The notes under the pieces: generated by a model
Database searches by the model: none
What the model was told of the DNA's origin: nothing
What the model saw: the letters and a program-made list of their open reading frames with translations, nothing else
Shown: in pieces, positions 36,472-44,377 of the stretch
How positions within the stretch are numbered: the first letter of the stretch is position 1
Layout of the letters: each line of letters starts with the position of its first letter
NCBI GenBank assembly: GCA_965249765.1
Contig: CBDFMR010000005.1
Location: 1,426,001-1,490,000, forward strand
Length of the DNA stretch: 64,000 bases
Direction: 5' to 3'
From: CBDFMR01 sp965249765
Lineage (GTDB): Bacteria > Bacteroidota > Bacteroidia > Chitinophagales > Saprospiraceae
Translations under genes and position numbers: made by a program

Positions 36472-37265
36472 TTGATAAGTGATTTGTATTCATCAATTAA
36501 GTTCTTACAAGCTTTACCTGACTCACCTTGATTCATGAAGTAACCTCCTATCAAAAATCCATCATATCCTATGTCTTTCAGCTCTTTCACTTGCATCCCT
36601 GTAGTAATTCCACTTTCACTAATTTTCACTAATTCTTTTGGAAGGTATTCAAACAAATTTTTACTATTAATGATATCCGTTTTGAAGTCATTTAAATTTC
36701 TATTATTCACTCCAATGATATCAATGTATTCATTCGTGTGGCTGTCTGCTTCTTCTCTTGTTCTTACTTCTAAAAGAACTTCTAATCGCATACTCTTTGC
36801 AAAAGCGGCTAAGTTTTTACACAATGCTGGAGTTAAACAAGCTGCAATAAGTAGGATACAATCCGCACCTATACTTTTTGCTTCTACGATTTGATATTCA
36901 TCAATAATAAAATCTTTACGAAGAATTGGAGAATAATTGAACTTTCGAGCAATTTCTAAATCTTCACTTTTACCTCCAAAAAATTTAGTGTCCGTCAGTA
37001 CAGATAGAGCAGATGCTCCAGACTGCATATAAGAAATACTCAATTGCTCAACATTTATTTTGTCATTTATGATTCCTTTACTTGGAGACATTCTTTTTAT
37101 CTCTGCAATAATTCCAACCTTGTCCTCTCTCTTTAAATATTCCTTCATAGAAATAGGTTGTGAGTTGAAGAAAATACTTTGTTCTAATAGTTTTACTGGA
37201 CTCACATCTTTAGCTTCCTGAACTACTGTCTTCTTATAATTTACTATTGTTTTTAAAATACTCAT
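36468..37265 (-). CDS. trpC: Indole-3-glycerol phosphate synthase
   Basis: Closes the indole ring from the TrpF product. The 265 residues have IAEIKRMSPSKG (catalytic Lys), the LRKDFIIDEYQI segment, GVNNRNL and SESGI. It is a monofunctional TrpC. Overlaps its neighbours by four bases on both sides. Confidence 0.95.
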   Translation of the reverse strand: MSILKTIVNYKKTVVQEAKDVSPVKLLEQSIFFNSQPISMKEYLKREDKVGIIAEIKRMSPSKGIINDKINVEQLSISYMQSGASALSVLTDTKFFGGKSEDLEIARKFNYSPILRKDFIIDEYQIVEAKSIGADCILLIAACLTPALCKNLAAFAKSMRLEVLLEVRTREEADSHTNEYIDIIGVNNRNLNDFKTDIINSKNLFEYLPKELVKISESGITTGMQVKELKDIGYDGFLIGGYFMNQGESGKACKNLIDEYKSLIK

Positions 37266-38251
37266 ATTGATAATAATGTTTTAAATGATTTAAGGGCTGC
37301 TTTACTTTCTAAAGATTGCGTTGCAACTGCCATTGATTCCTTATAATTTTTTGTTTTTTGAAAGCACTCTATAGCCATAGCCGCATTTGCAGTTATAGCT
37401 GCATTTTGTGCTTCCGTTCCTCTGCCTTCAAGTATCTCTAAAAATAACTCGGCAGATTCTTTCACGTCTTTTCCTCCTTTCAATTCCTCTGGAGTTATTT
37501 TCTTACCTATAACATTTACAGGATTTAAAAGAAACTCTTTCTCTGGAGTTATAACTTTTGCAGGACCTGTAAGACTAATTTCATCATACCCATCTAAGGA
37601 ATGAACTATGCGGTAAGAAGCATTTTCTTGCTCATAGATGTATTTGTAATACCTCTGGAGCTGAAGAGAGAATACTCCTACTAATTGTTTTTGTGGAAAC
37701 GCAGGATTCACCATTGGACCAAGCATATTAAAAAATGTGCTTACTCCAATGTTTCTTCTAATAGGAGCAACTTCTTTCATTGCTGGATGAAAAAGAGGAG
37801 CATGTAAAAAACAGATTCCACTTTTGTCGATCTGTTGCTTTAGTTTATCCGTATCTTTTGTAAATTGATATCCCAAATGTTCCATTACATTAGACGAACC
37901 ACAAGTAGAGCTCACTCCATAGTTTCCGTGCTTTGCAACCTTGTAACCAGCTCCAGCAACTACAAATGAAGCCAAGGTGCTCACGTTAAATGTATCTTTT
38001 CCATCACCTCCAGTTCCACACAAATCTATAGGGTCAAAATCGTTTAAATCAATTGGAATACACCTTTCTCTCAGGCAATCTCTGAAACCAGTCAGTTCAC
38101 CTACTGTGATATTTCTCATTTTGAATACCGCAAGAAAAGCACTTATTTCGTGTGGATTATATTTCCCTTCAGAAATCTCTCCCAAAATGGTTTTAGCTTG
38201 ACTTTTGGTCAAATACTCCTGATTGAATAATTTTTCTAATATTTTTTTCAT
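37262..38251 (-). CDS. trpD: Anthranilate phosphoribosyltransferase
   Basis: Adds phosphoribose from PRPP to anthranilate. The 329 residues carry the CGTGGDGKDTFNVST PRPP loop, KHGNYGVSSTCGSSNVME and the PMVNPA segment. Translationally coupled on both sides by four-base overlaps. Confidence 0.95.
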   Translation of the reverse strand: MKKILEKLFNQEYLTKSQAKTILGEISEGKYNPHEISAFLAVFKMRNITVGELTGFRDCLRERCIPIDLNDFDPIDLCGTGGDGKDTFNVSTLASFVVAGAGYKVAKHGNYGVSSTCGSSNVMEHLGYQFTKDTDKLKQQIDKSGICFLHAPLFHPAMKEVAPIRRNIGVSTFFNMLGPMVNPAFPQKQLVGVFSLQLQRYYKYIYEQENASYRIVHSLDGYDEISLTGPAKVITPEKEFLLNPVNVIGKKITPEELKGGKDVKESAELFLEILEGRGTEAQNAAITANAAMAIECFQKTKNYKESMAVATQSLESKAALKSFKTLLSI

Positions 38252-38829
38252 TGTTTCAAATCTTTACAAATGCTTAAAAAGTTTTGAATAATCAAATCCC
38301 CTTCAGGAGTTAATATACTCTCTGGGTGAAATTGAATTCCATATAAATGTTGCTCTAAATTCTGAAGAGCCATAATAGTCCCTTCTTCAGTTTTTGCAGT
38401 GACTTCAAAATCGTTACTTTCTGTAGTCGTAATTGCCCAAGAATGGTACCTTCCTGCCTGAAAATCAGCTGGTATAGAGCTAAACAATTTATGAGAATCA
38501 CCATTAAGACTTACCTTTGATTGCACTCCGTGATACACCTTTTTCAATAAATTTAAGCTACCACCTAAGTGTTCTGCAATAGCTTGGTGACCAAGACAAA
38601 CTCCTAATATTGGAACTCGACCTGCACAGGTTTTAATAATAGTGGTTAAGTTCCCTGCGTCTTTGGGTATTCCTGGACCTGGAGAAAGAACGATTGCATC
38701 ATAATCCAAACATTCTTCAGGAGTTATTTTATCATTTCTATAGATAGATAAATCTTCTGTAATTTGTCTAATGATATAAACTAAATTATACGTAAAACTA
38801 TCGTAATTATCAATTATTAATACTCTCAT
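38248..38829 (-). CDS. trpG: Anthranilate synthase component II (glutamine amidotransferase)
   Basis: Supplies ammonia from glutamine to TrpE. The 193 residues contain a class I amidotransferase triad: Cys in VCLGHQAI and His/Glu in QFHPESIL. It may also serve p-aminobenzoate synthase, as in some bacteria, but there is no pab gene here. Overlaps trpE and trpD by four bases. Confidence 0.95.
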   Translation of the reverse strand: MRVLIIDNYDSFTYNLVYIIRQITEDLSIYRNDKITPEECLDYDAIVLSPGPGIPKDAGNLTTIIKTCAGRVPILGVCLGHQAIAEHLGGSLNLLKKVYHGVQSKVSLNGDSHKLFSSIPADFQAGRYHSWAITTTESNDFEVTAKTEEGTIMALQNLEQHLYGIQFHPESILTPEGDLIIQNFLSICKDLKQ

Positions 38830-40238
38830 ATTTCATTTGCTTTTTGGATGGCTGCTCTTATAGCTGCTATTTTATTATTTACTTCTTGTAGTTCTCCTTC
38901 TGGTGTGCTGTCTGTTACAATTCCTGCTCCCGCCTGATACACAAGTGTATTGTTTTTACTCAATAATGACCTGATAATGATAGCGTGATTTACACTTCCA
39001 TCAAAGCCCATAAAACCAATAGCTCCACCATAAAAGTTTCTAGGAACATTTTCGTTTTCTGCAATAATTTCTAAAGCTCTATATTTTGGCGCTCCAGATA
39101 AAGTTCCTGCGGGAAAAGTATCGGCATAGATGTCAAGTCCACTTCGATCTTTCAATAAATTACCTTTCACTTTACTTACCATATGAATGACATGTGAGAA
39201 ATATTGAATCTCAGCATAATTTTCTATCTCTACTTTTTCAGAGTTTTTACTCAAGTCGTTTCTTGCCAAGTCAACTAACATCACATGCTCCGACATCTCT
39301 TTAGGATTTTGCTTTAATTCCTCTGCCAGTTTTGTGTCGTTCTCTTGATTGTCACTCCTTAGCACAGTACCTGCAATTGGGTTGATAGAAGCTACGTGAT
39401 TCGTTACCTGTAATTGTGATTCTGGCGAAGAACCAAATATTTTAAAGTCTCCATAATCGAAATAAAACAAGTAAGGAGAAGGATTAATACTTCTTAAACA
39501 CCTATACAAGTTGAAATCATCTCCTTTGTATTTCTGTTGGAATTCACGAGACAAAACTACTTGAAAAGTATCTCCAATTTTACAGTGATTTATTCCTGTA
39601 CTCACCATTTCTTTAAACCTCTCATCAGAAATATTAGAGGTCTCTTCTTCTATTGATTTAAAAGTAAAGTTAGGTAGGTTGTTTATTTGTAAAATACGAA
39701 TGATTTTTTCAATGTTTTCCATTGATTCAATAGGAGTGTTCACCTCATTTTGAGTAATGAATAATTCATTCTTGAAATGGTCAAAAACCAAGATATATCT
39801 AAAGAATTGATACTTTAAATCGGGATTATCTTTTAGCTCATTGTTTGAAACGGGCAGTTTAATGTCTTCCATATACTGAACAGACTCAAAAGAAGAAAAC
39901 CCCCAAACCCCTTGTATATTGAACGGTAAATCTGTTTGTGTGTTTTCAAATTTTGAAACAAACGATTGAAATGAAGAGAATATTTCTTTTGGATGTTCTA
40001 CAGTTTCGATCCTTATTTCTTCATTTGGGAAATTATAACTGTAATTATTTCCCTTTGCTTCAAAGCCAGCAATAGGCTCAAGACAAATAAAACTTTTACT
40101 ATCAGTACGATCTTGATAATCAGCACTTTCTAGCAAGAGGGCATTTGAAAACTGATCTCTTAACTTATTATACAAGCCAACGGGAGTATATAAGTCGGCT
40201 AATATTTTTTTGTGTTTAGTATGTAATTTGTAATTCAT
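38826..40238 (-). CDS. trpE: Anthranilate synthase component I
   Basis: Makes anthranilate from chorismate with TrpG. The 470 residues include the chorismate-binding core (INPIAGTVLRSDNQE, LVDLARNDLSKN, PAGTLSGAPK, YGGAIGFMG). The N-terminal domain has LLESADYQD, corresponding to the Ser of the LLES tryptophan feedback site. It is the first gene of the operon, directly downstream of two attenuators. Confidence 0.95.
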   Translation of the reverse strand: MNYKLHTKHKKILADLYTPVGLYNKLRDQFSNALLLESADYQDRTDSKSFICLEPIAGFEAKGNNYSYNFPNEEIRIETVEHPKEIFSSFQSFVSKFENTQTDLPFNIQGVWGFSSFESVQYMEDIKLPVSNNELKDNPDLKYQFFRYILVFDHFKNELFITQNEVNTPIESMENIEKIIRILQINNLPNFTFKSIEEETSNISDERFKEMVSTGINHCKIGDTFQVVLSREFQQKYKGDDFNLYRCLRSINPSPYLFYFDYGDFKIFGSSPESQLQVTNHVASINPIAGTVLRSDNQENDTKLAEELKQNPKEMSEHVMLVDLARNDLSKNSEKVEIENYAEIQYFSHVIHMVSKVKGNLLKDRSGLDIYADTFPAGTLSGAPKYRALEIIAENENVPRNFYGGAIGFMGFDGSVNHAIIIRSLLSKNNTLVYQAGAGIVTDSTPEGELQEVNNKIAAIRAAIQKANEI

Positions 40239-40256
40239 TTTTTTTAAATTTTGGAC

Positions 40257-40284
40257 ATAAAAAAAGCCTGCAAGAAGCAGGCTT
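40257..40284 (-). terminator. trp attenuator terminator 2 (next to trpE)
   Basis: On the minus strand GCCTGC-TTCTT-GCAGGC is followed by seven T's, about 25 bases before trpE. It would stop transcription when leader 2 is translated without stalling at its Trp codons. Confidence 0.85.
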
Positions 40285-40316
40285 TTAGAAATATGAGTAT
40301 ATTCAGTAGCGTCCTC

Positions 40317-40373
40317 TTAGGTTTTTAATTCTAAAAAGTTCCACCACCAAGTATTGTTTGTTATTGTATTCAT
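40317..40373 (-). CDS. trpL2: trp leader peptide 2 (three consecutive Trp codons)
   Basis: ATG start, 18 residues: MNTITNNTWWWNFLELKT. The WWW run is the classic stalling site for ribosome-mediated attenuation. The stop lies about 30 bases before terminator 2. The N-terminal wording (MNT.TNNT.WW) is very close to that of leader 1, which suggests duplication. Confidence 0.85.
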   Translation of the reverse strand: MNTITNNTWWWNFLELKT

Positions 40374-40386
40374 TTTATTTTTTTTT

Positions 40387-40416
40387 AGAAAAAAAACCCT
40401 GCTCTAAAGCAGGTCT
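40387..40416 (-). terminator. trp attenuator terminator 1 (promoter-proximal)
   Basis: On the minus strand CCTGCT-TTAG-AGCAGG is followed by eight T's. It lies between leader 1 and leader 2, so transcripts must pass it before the second attenuator. Confidence 0.82.
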
Positions 40417-40444
40417 TTTTCAATTTTTTATAAAGCGTGCTCGT

Positions 40445-40495
40445 CTAGTTAGTTTTATCTATTAGCCACCAATTTGTATTTTTTGTTGTATTCAC
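40445..40495 (-). CDS. trpL1: trp leader peptide 1 (two consecutive Trp codons)
   Basis: GTG start, 16 residues: MNTTKNTNWWLIDKTN, with two adjacent Trp codons. It sits upstream of terminator 1. A TATACTTG box just upstream (about 40499-40506 on the minus strand) resembles the Bacteroidota -7 element TAnnTTTG, but it is so close to the GTG that the start point remains unclear. Confidence 0.72.
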   Translation of the reverse strand: MNTTKNTNWWLIDKTN

Positions 40496-40560
40496 GCTGC
40501 AAGTATACGGTTATTTTTGGTATTTTTAAAAGTTTGATAAAAAAAGTATTTATTGAGATT

Positions 40561-40630
40561 GCAGAGAACGGTTAGTGTATGGTGTCGTAGCATCCCGAAG
40601 GGTGCTATGCACTATACACAATGTTATCTG
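40561..40630 (-). repeat. attC-like site at the promoter end of the aro-trp unit
   Basis: GCAGAGAAC (40561-40569), stem GTGTATGG..CGTAGCATCCC/GGGTGCTATGC..ATACAC, then GTTATCTG (40623). The left box matches the complement of GTTCTATGC at the far end of the 14-kb unit in 8 of 9 bases. Confidence 0.85.
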
Positions 40631-41609
40631 TATTTTTTTCTATCGGAATATGTTTGTCCTTACAATACTTTTCTATCTCGGAATCGTTTTTAAAGTACTT
40701 ATCACAAAATTCATCAAGTTCTTTTTCTGTGGATTTTAAATATTTTTCGTCAGCAGTTAATAGTTTTTCCGTTTGCTCAATAAAACTTTCAAACTCGGAA
40801 TTTATCTTGCTTAGTTTGGCAATAGTTTTAAAATCAAGTTCTTTGTATTTTGCTTGAAACAAAACTTTGCTTTCATAAGGGTTCGGATTTAGTTCAATTA
40901 TTTCAATTCCAAATGATTGATTTAACCTTTCCATTTCTTCTGTCAAACTGTTGCTAATATCAAAAGCGACTAAATACCCATAGTTTGCCCAACTTGAATT
41001 TGAAACAGCCTGAAAGAATGATTTTTTAAGTTCATAATCAGTGTTAATTTCTCTTTTAAGCTCGTATGAATTCAGTTTAAAGGTATCAGTCCTGTTAACC
41101 ACATTTAGAAAATTTTGAGTGACCTTTGTTTGAAGTTTTACGAACTTTATCCCGACCATATCAGGGTGAATCCATTTTTGGTGATTATCATTACTGTTCT
41201 TAGAGTTCTCGTGAAAAATTGTTTTTGAAAACACGTCTGTATTTTTCAAATAACTACTGAGCAACATATGCAAATCCCTTTCGCCATATGTTTTAGTCTT
41301 AGTAGACTTTTTGGGTTCAGTATCAATAGGTTCTATTGATTCAAGATTTAGGTCTTGTTCAATTTTGGCTAAGTAATAGGAAAAAGTTCCGCCTTTCCCT
41401 TTTATCCTTTTAACTCTTGAATCACCATTTCGGATAAAGTCCCCAAGTAGAGCAGAAACTGTAGAAGCAGGTGTCTTTGCAGTTTTGAAGTCGTAATAAC
41501 TATTCTTAGTCATATGCTGATAAATTTCCATATAATTTGAAACGGTTTTTAAGTCATTCAAACTTTGAAGTATTGCTTCTTTTATTGTCATTGTTCGATT
41601 TTTTTTCAA
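40605..41609 (-). CDS. HARE-HTH domain protein, restriction-associated type
   Basis: This 334-residue protein has an N-terminal HARE-HTH winged helix (TIKEAILQSLNDLKTVSNYMEIYQHM, about residues 8-80) and a C-terminal domain resembling the nuclease-like part of COG2958 proteins (ERDLHMLLSSYL, WIHPDMVGIKF, SYELKREI). Such proteins are linked to restriction or DNA-modification sensing. The catalytic assignment is inferred. The stop codon lies inside the attC-like hairpin, as is common for cassette genes. Confidence 0.68.
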   Translation of the reverse strand: MKKNRTMTIKEAILQSLNDLKTVSNYMEIYQHMTKNSYYDFKTAKTPASTVSALLGDFIRNGDSRVKRIKGKGGTFSYYLAKIEQDLNLESIEPIDTEPKKSTKTKTYGERDLHMLLSSYLKNTDVFSKTIFHENSKNSNDNHQKWIHPDMVGIKFVKLQTKVTQNFLNVVNRTDTFKLNSYELKREINTDYELKKSFFQAVSNSSWANYGYLVAFDISNSLTEEMERLNQSFGIEIIELNPNPYESKVLFQAKYKELDFKTIAKLSKINSEFESFIEQTEKLLTADEKYLKSTEKELDEFCDKYFKNDSEIEKYCKDKHIPIEKNTDNIVYSA

Positions 41610-41623
41610 ATTACCGACAACAT

Positions 41624-41706
41624 GTAGCTAAACGACGTAGCTGACGGTTGCGTTGGATTAGCGGGTTTGCCACTGCCAGCTATGGCCGTTTCAGCTTATG
41701 TTAGGC
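41624..41706 (-). repeat. attC-like site
   Basis: GTAGCTAAACG, stem GTAGCTGACGG/CCGTTTCAGCTTAT, then GTTAGGC (41700-41706), which fits the classical GTTRRRY box. The boxes do not pair well with the far ends of the neighbouring cassettes. Confidence 0.62.
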
Positions 41707-41714
41707 GTATTTTT

Positions 41715-42668
41715 TTAAATGCCTTCTTCAACTAATTTTAAATTTATTTCTGGCAAACTAAATATTTCAAACGGCATGTTGAATGTTTTAATATGCTCTT
41801 GAAGACTTCTCTTTTCATCTTCAGTTTGAGTTATTATCCAGCCACTCATATTTTTGAATAACTCAATTGCAGCATATAATCCTAATTCATCAAGAATTCC
41901 AAATTCAATTTTCTTTCTAAGAGAATCTTCACTAAATCTTGCTTCCAATACTCGGTTTAGTTTGTTCATTCTCCATTTGATTTGATCTATTGAAAACATA
42001 TTGAAAACTCCAAGATAGTGATATTTTAATCCTGAGAAATCATTCAATAAGTTATAACCTAATGGAGATCCTAAGTCAAATAAATTCTTATGGCCCGTGT
42101 CATCAAGAGGGCAAAAAAAAGCATCTTTAACCATTAAAAATCTTTCTATAATCCTGTCAACTGGAATATTTTCATCTGGTTTAGGTTTAGTTTGTTCAAT
42201 AGCTCTTTTAATAACTTTTACAGCTTTTTCTTTGAAATTTGATTGATTATATTTGATTGTATCTAAGCCTGACACATTAAAAGGAAGATTGTCTGAGTTT
42301 CGTTGAAAAGGAATAACATATTTATTAAATCCCAACATCAGGCCATATTCCATATTTACATTTGCATTAGGCATTTTTACATCGTCTTTGTTATCATGAT
42401 TCAATAAAACAATGCAAAACTGGGATGTAATTATCTTTGAACAAATTTTTGTACAAAAAGCATTTTTGCCCGGTTCCAAGTCACCACCTGCTTCAAATAC
42501 TTCAATATTGTTATCAGTAAGTATTCCTTTTAAGATATCTAACTCAAGCATGCTTTCATTAAAGCCATAAGCAATAAAACATGATCTATTAGAATTAAAA
42601 ACATAATCACAACGTGGTAAGCCAATTATGCAATTTTCATTTCTTTTATACGATTGTTTTTTTTCCAT
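41715..42668 (-). CDS. TIR-like / nucleotide-hydrolase-fold protein
   Basis: This 317-residue protein has an N-terminal Rossmann-like domain (CFIAYGFNESMLELDILKGIL, then FCIVLLNHD, then ANVNMEYGLMLGFNKYVIPF). The layout is that of TIR-like and Cap12/deoxyribosyltransferase-like folds, with Glu in NVNMEYG at the catalytic position. The C-terminal half is helical and unrecognised. A defence-type NADase or nucleotide sensor is a reasonable guess but unproven. It is alone in its cassette, which was later invaded by IS110 and IS903 elements. Confidence 0.55.
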   Translation of the reverse strand: MEKKQSYKRNENCIIGLPRCDYVFNSNRSCFIAYGFNESMLELDILKGILTDNNIEVFEAGGDLEPGKNAFCTKICSKIITSQFCIVLLNHDNKDDVKMPNANVNMEYGLMLGFNKYVIPFQRNSDNLPFNVSGLDTIKYNQSNFKEKAVKVIKRAIEQTKPKPDENIPVDRIIERFLMVKDAFFCPLDDTGHKNLFDLGSPLGYNLLNDFSGLKYHYLGVFNMFSIDQIKWRMNKLNRVLEARFSEDSLRKKIEFGILDELGLYAAIELFKNMSGWIITQTEDEKRSLQEHIKTFNMPFEIFSLPEINLKLVEEGI

Positions 42669-42820
42669 TTTCCCAATTTTTTTTTAATTCTGATATGCAC
42701 TACAAAGCAATGTTGGAATTCAACTATTTACAAGTTTGTAATAAATATAATTTAATTTCTTGATTTGGCTAGTATCGTCAACCTTCTATGTTATTCCTGA
42801 GTTCCGAATATTTAATCTGA

Positions 42821-44230
42821 CTAACGTTCTCTAACCCCTTGATTATCAATTCTCTTTTTCTCGTAAGCTAATTTGTATTTCTGTCTGCTGAAGATTCCCA
42901 AATCATTGGGGTCAATACCAAATTTACTAATTTTCTTTCTGAGCTGAGCTATAGCTCTTCGTTTTTCATCAAGGAATACATATTGATTTGTTGGATTGTA
43001 TTGCTCCCTCTTGGTAACCATATTCCAAAGGATGACTGCAAGTTTTCTGGCGGTTGCTGTGATAGCTGCTTGTCTACCTTTTCGAAAAGCTATCTTTTTG
43101 AAGAACTTACCTAGATCCGAGTCTTTTAAATTGCCAACTGCATTTGCAGCATTTCTCAAAGCGATCTTAAGTCGATTACTTCCTTTAGGTATTCTATTGG
43201 ACAGGATTCTTCCTCCACTCATTTTGTTGTTGGGGGCCAACCTAAGCCATGAAGCAAACTTCTTGGCAGAAGAGAATTTCTTCAGCCCTTCTGGACCTAT
43301 TTCGCTCATGAATGTGAGAACTGTACTGTGGCTTACTCCTGGTATTGCCATCAGGTCAACTCCATTAAAGTATTGATATGATATTATATTTAAATCAATA
43401 CCTTTTAGGCCATTCTTATTTTGTTTCTTATATGGTTTTTTGGTAGGAAGATCGTCGACTACTCCTTGCTTCTGATTAATAAAATTCTGCAAGAAATCTG
43501 CAATTTCAAAATCACATTCTTTTATCATAGATTGATAGAATCTGTATCGCTTGAACTCTTGCTTCAGCCCAAAGAGGTAATCTTTTCTTTCATTTGACAC
43601 TAAGGCCTTGGCAATCTCCTCTTCTGATTTTTTGCAATTGTAATGTCTGTGAGTTGCTAGAGATTTTGGATCTAAATCACCATTACAAATTGCTTCTATT
43701 ATTTTGATTCCTGTAAGACCAGTCACATCTCTGACGACCACATCTAGTCTGAAATTTAGCCACTTGAGAAACTTCTGCATTTTATGTGATGTGTCGGCTT
43801 TTTGAGCGATCATCTTGGCTCTATGTCTACATAAAGTTCTCAGCTTCTCAGTGGTTTCATCTGGCAAAAAACTTGCTGGAAGTAAACCCAGAGTATGCAT
43901 CTTTTGTATCCATTGACAATCTAGTACATCTGTCTTTTTCCGATTGATATTCTTTGTAAACTTACCATTGGTAAGTATGACCTCAAGACCTGAATTCATC
44001 AGCTCTACAAAGAGGTTCTGCCAGTAGGTTCCAGTGGACTCCATAGCTACACTTGTGATATCTTTTGAGTGCAACCATTTTGATAGTGCTTTTAGATCTT
44101 CGGCATACACTCCGAATTCTCTTACATCTTTGTTTGCTTGACCTAATGCCACAAAGTGACTTCGGCTTCCTACATCTATCCCCGCACAATTAGGATTGAT
44201 GATTTGCATCGAGATTGCCTTCTTTTCCAT
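42821..44230 (-). CDS. IS110-family DEDD transposase (recombinase), copy 1
   Basis: This 469-residue protein has an N-terminal RuvC-like DEDD domain (Asp in GIDVGSRSH, Glu in VAMESTGTYW, Asp pair in KTDVLDCQWIQ). The C-terminal transposase domain has LMAIPGVSHSTVLTFMSEIG and a Ser-containing SGGRILSNRIPKGSNRLK segment, the serine site of IS110 recombinases. Such enzymes act with a bridge RNA. The stop lies 5 bases from the element end. Confidence 0.92.
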   Translation of the reverse strand: MEKKAISMQIINPNCAGIDVGSRSHFVALGQANKDVREFGVYAEDLKALSKWLHSKDITSVAMESTGTYWQNLFVELMNSGLEVILTNGKFTKNINRKKTDVLDCQWIQKMHTLGLLPASFLPDETTEKLRTLCRHRAKMIAQKADTSHKMQKFLKWLNFRLDVVVRDVTGLTGIKIIEAICNGDLDPKSLATHRHYNCKKSEEEIAKALVSNERKDYLFGLKQEFKRYRFYQSMIKECDFEIADFLQNFINQKQGVVDDLPTKKPYKKQNKNGLKGIDLNIISYQYFNGVDLMAIPGVSHSTVLTFMSEIGPEGLKKFSSAKKFASWLRLAPNNKMSGGRILSNRIPKGSNRLKIALRNAANAVGNLKDSDLGKFFKKIAFRKGRQAAITATARKLAVILWNMVTKREQYNPTNQYVFLDEKRRAIAQLRKKISKFGIDPNDLGIFSRQKYKLAYEKKRIDNQGVRER

Positions 44231-44377
44231 TTTATAGATTTAGATTATAAAATAGACTCTAACAAGAAGTATCTTTATTATTGAAAATTATTCTGATCGG
44301 GGTTCACGCCAAAGCGTGACCACCATTGAAATTTATCAACTGTCCCTAAACGTGAATTAGGGACTTTTTACTTCTCG
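44231..44377 (-). ncRNA. Candidate bridge RNA region of IS110 copy 1
   Basis: Noncoding sequence upstream of the transposase with two hairpins (GGTTCACGC/GCGTGACC and GTCCCTAA/TTAGGGAC). IS110-group elements encode the bridge RNA on the transposase strand in this position. It is identical in copy 2 and kept in the 12045-12220 remnant. The element may extend this RNA to 45681, beyond the IS903 insertion. Confidence 0.5.

Noticed and set aside
40257..40495. Trp riboswitch, T-box or TRAP site upstream of trpE
   Set aside because: Two short reading frames with consecutive Trp codons before intrinsic terminators explain the region better; no T-box motif or spaced GAG/UAG triplets were seen.
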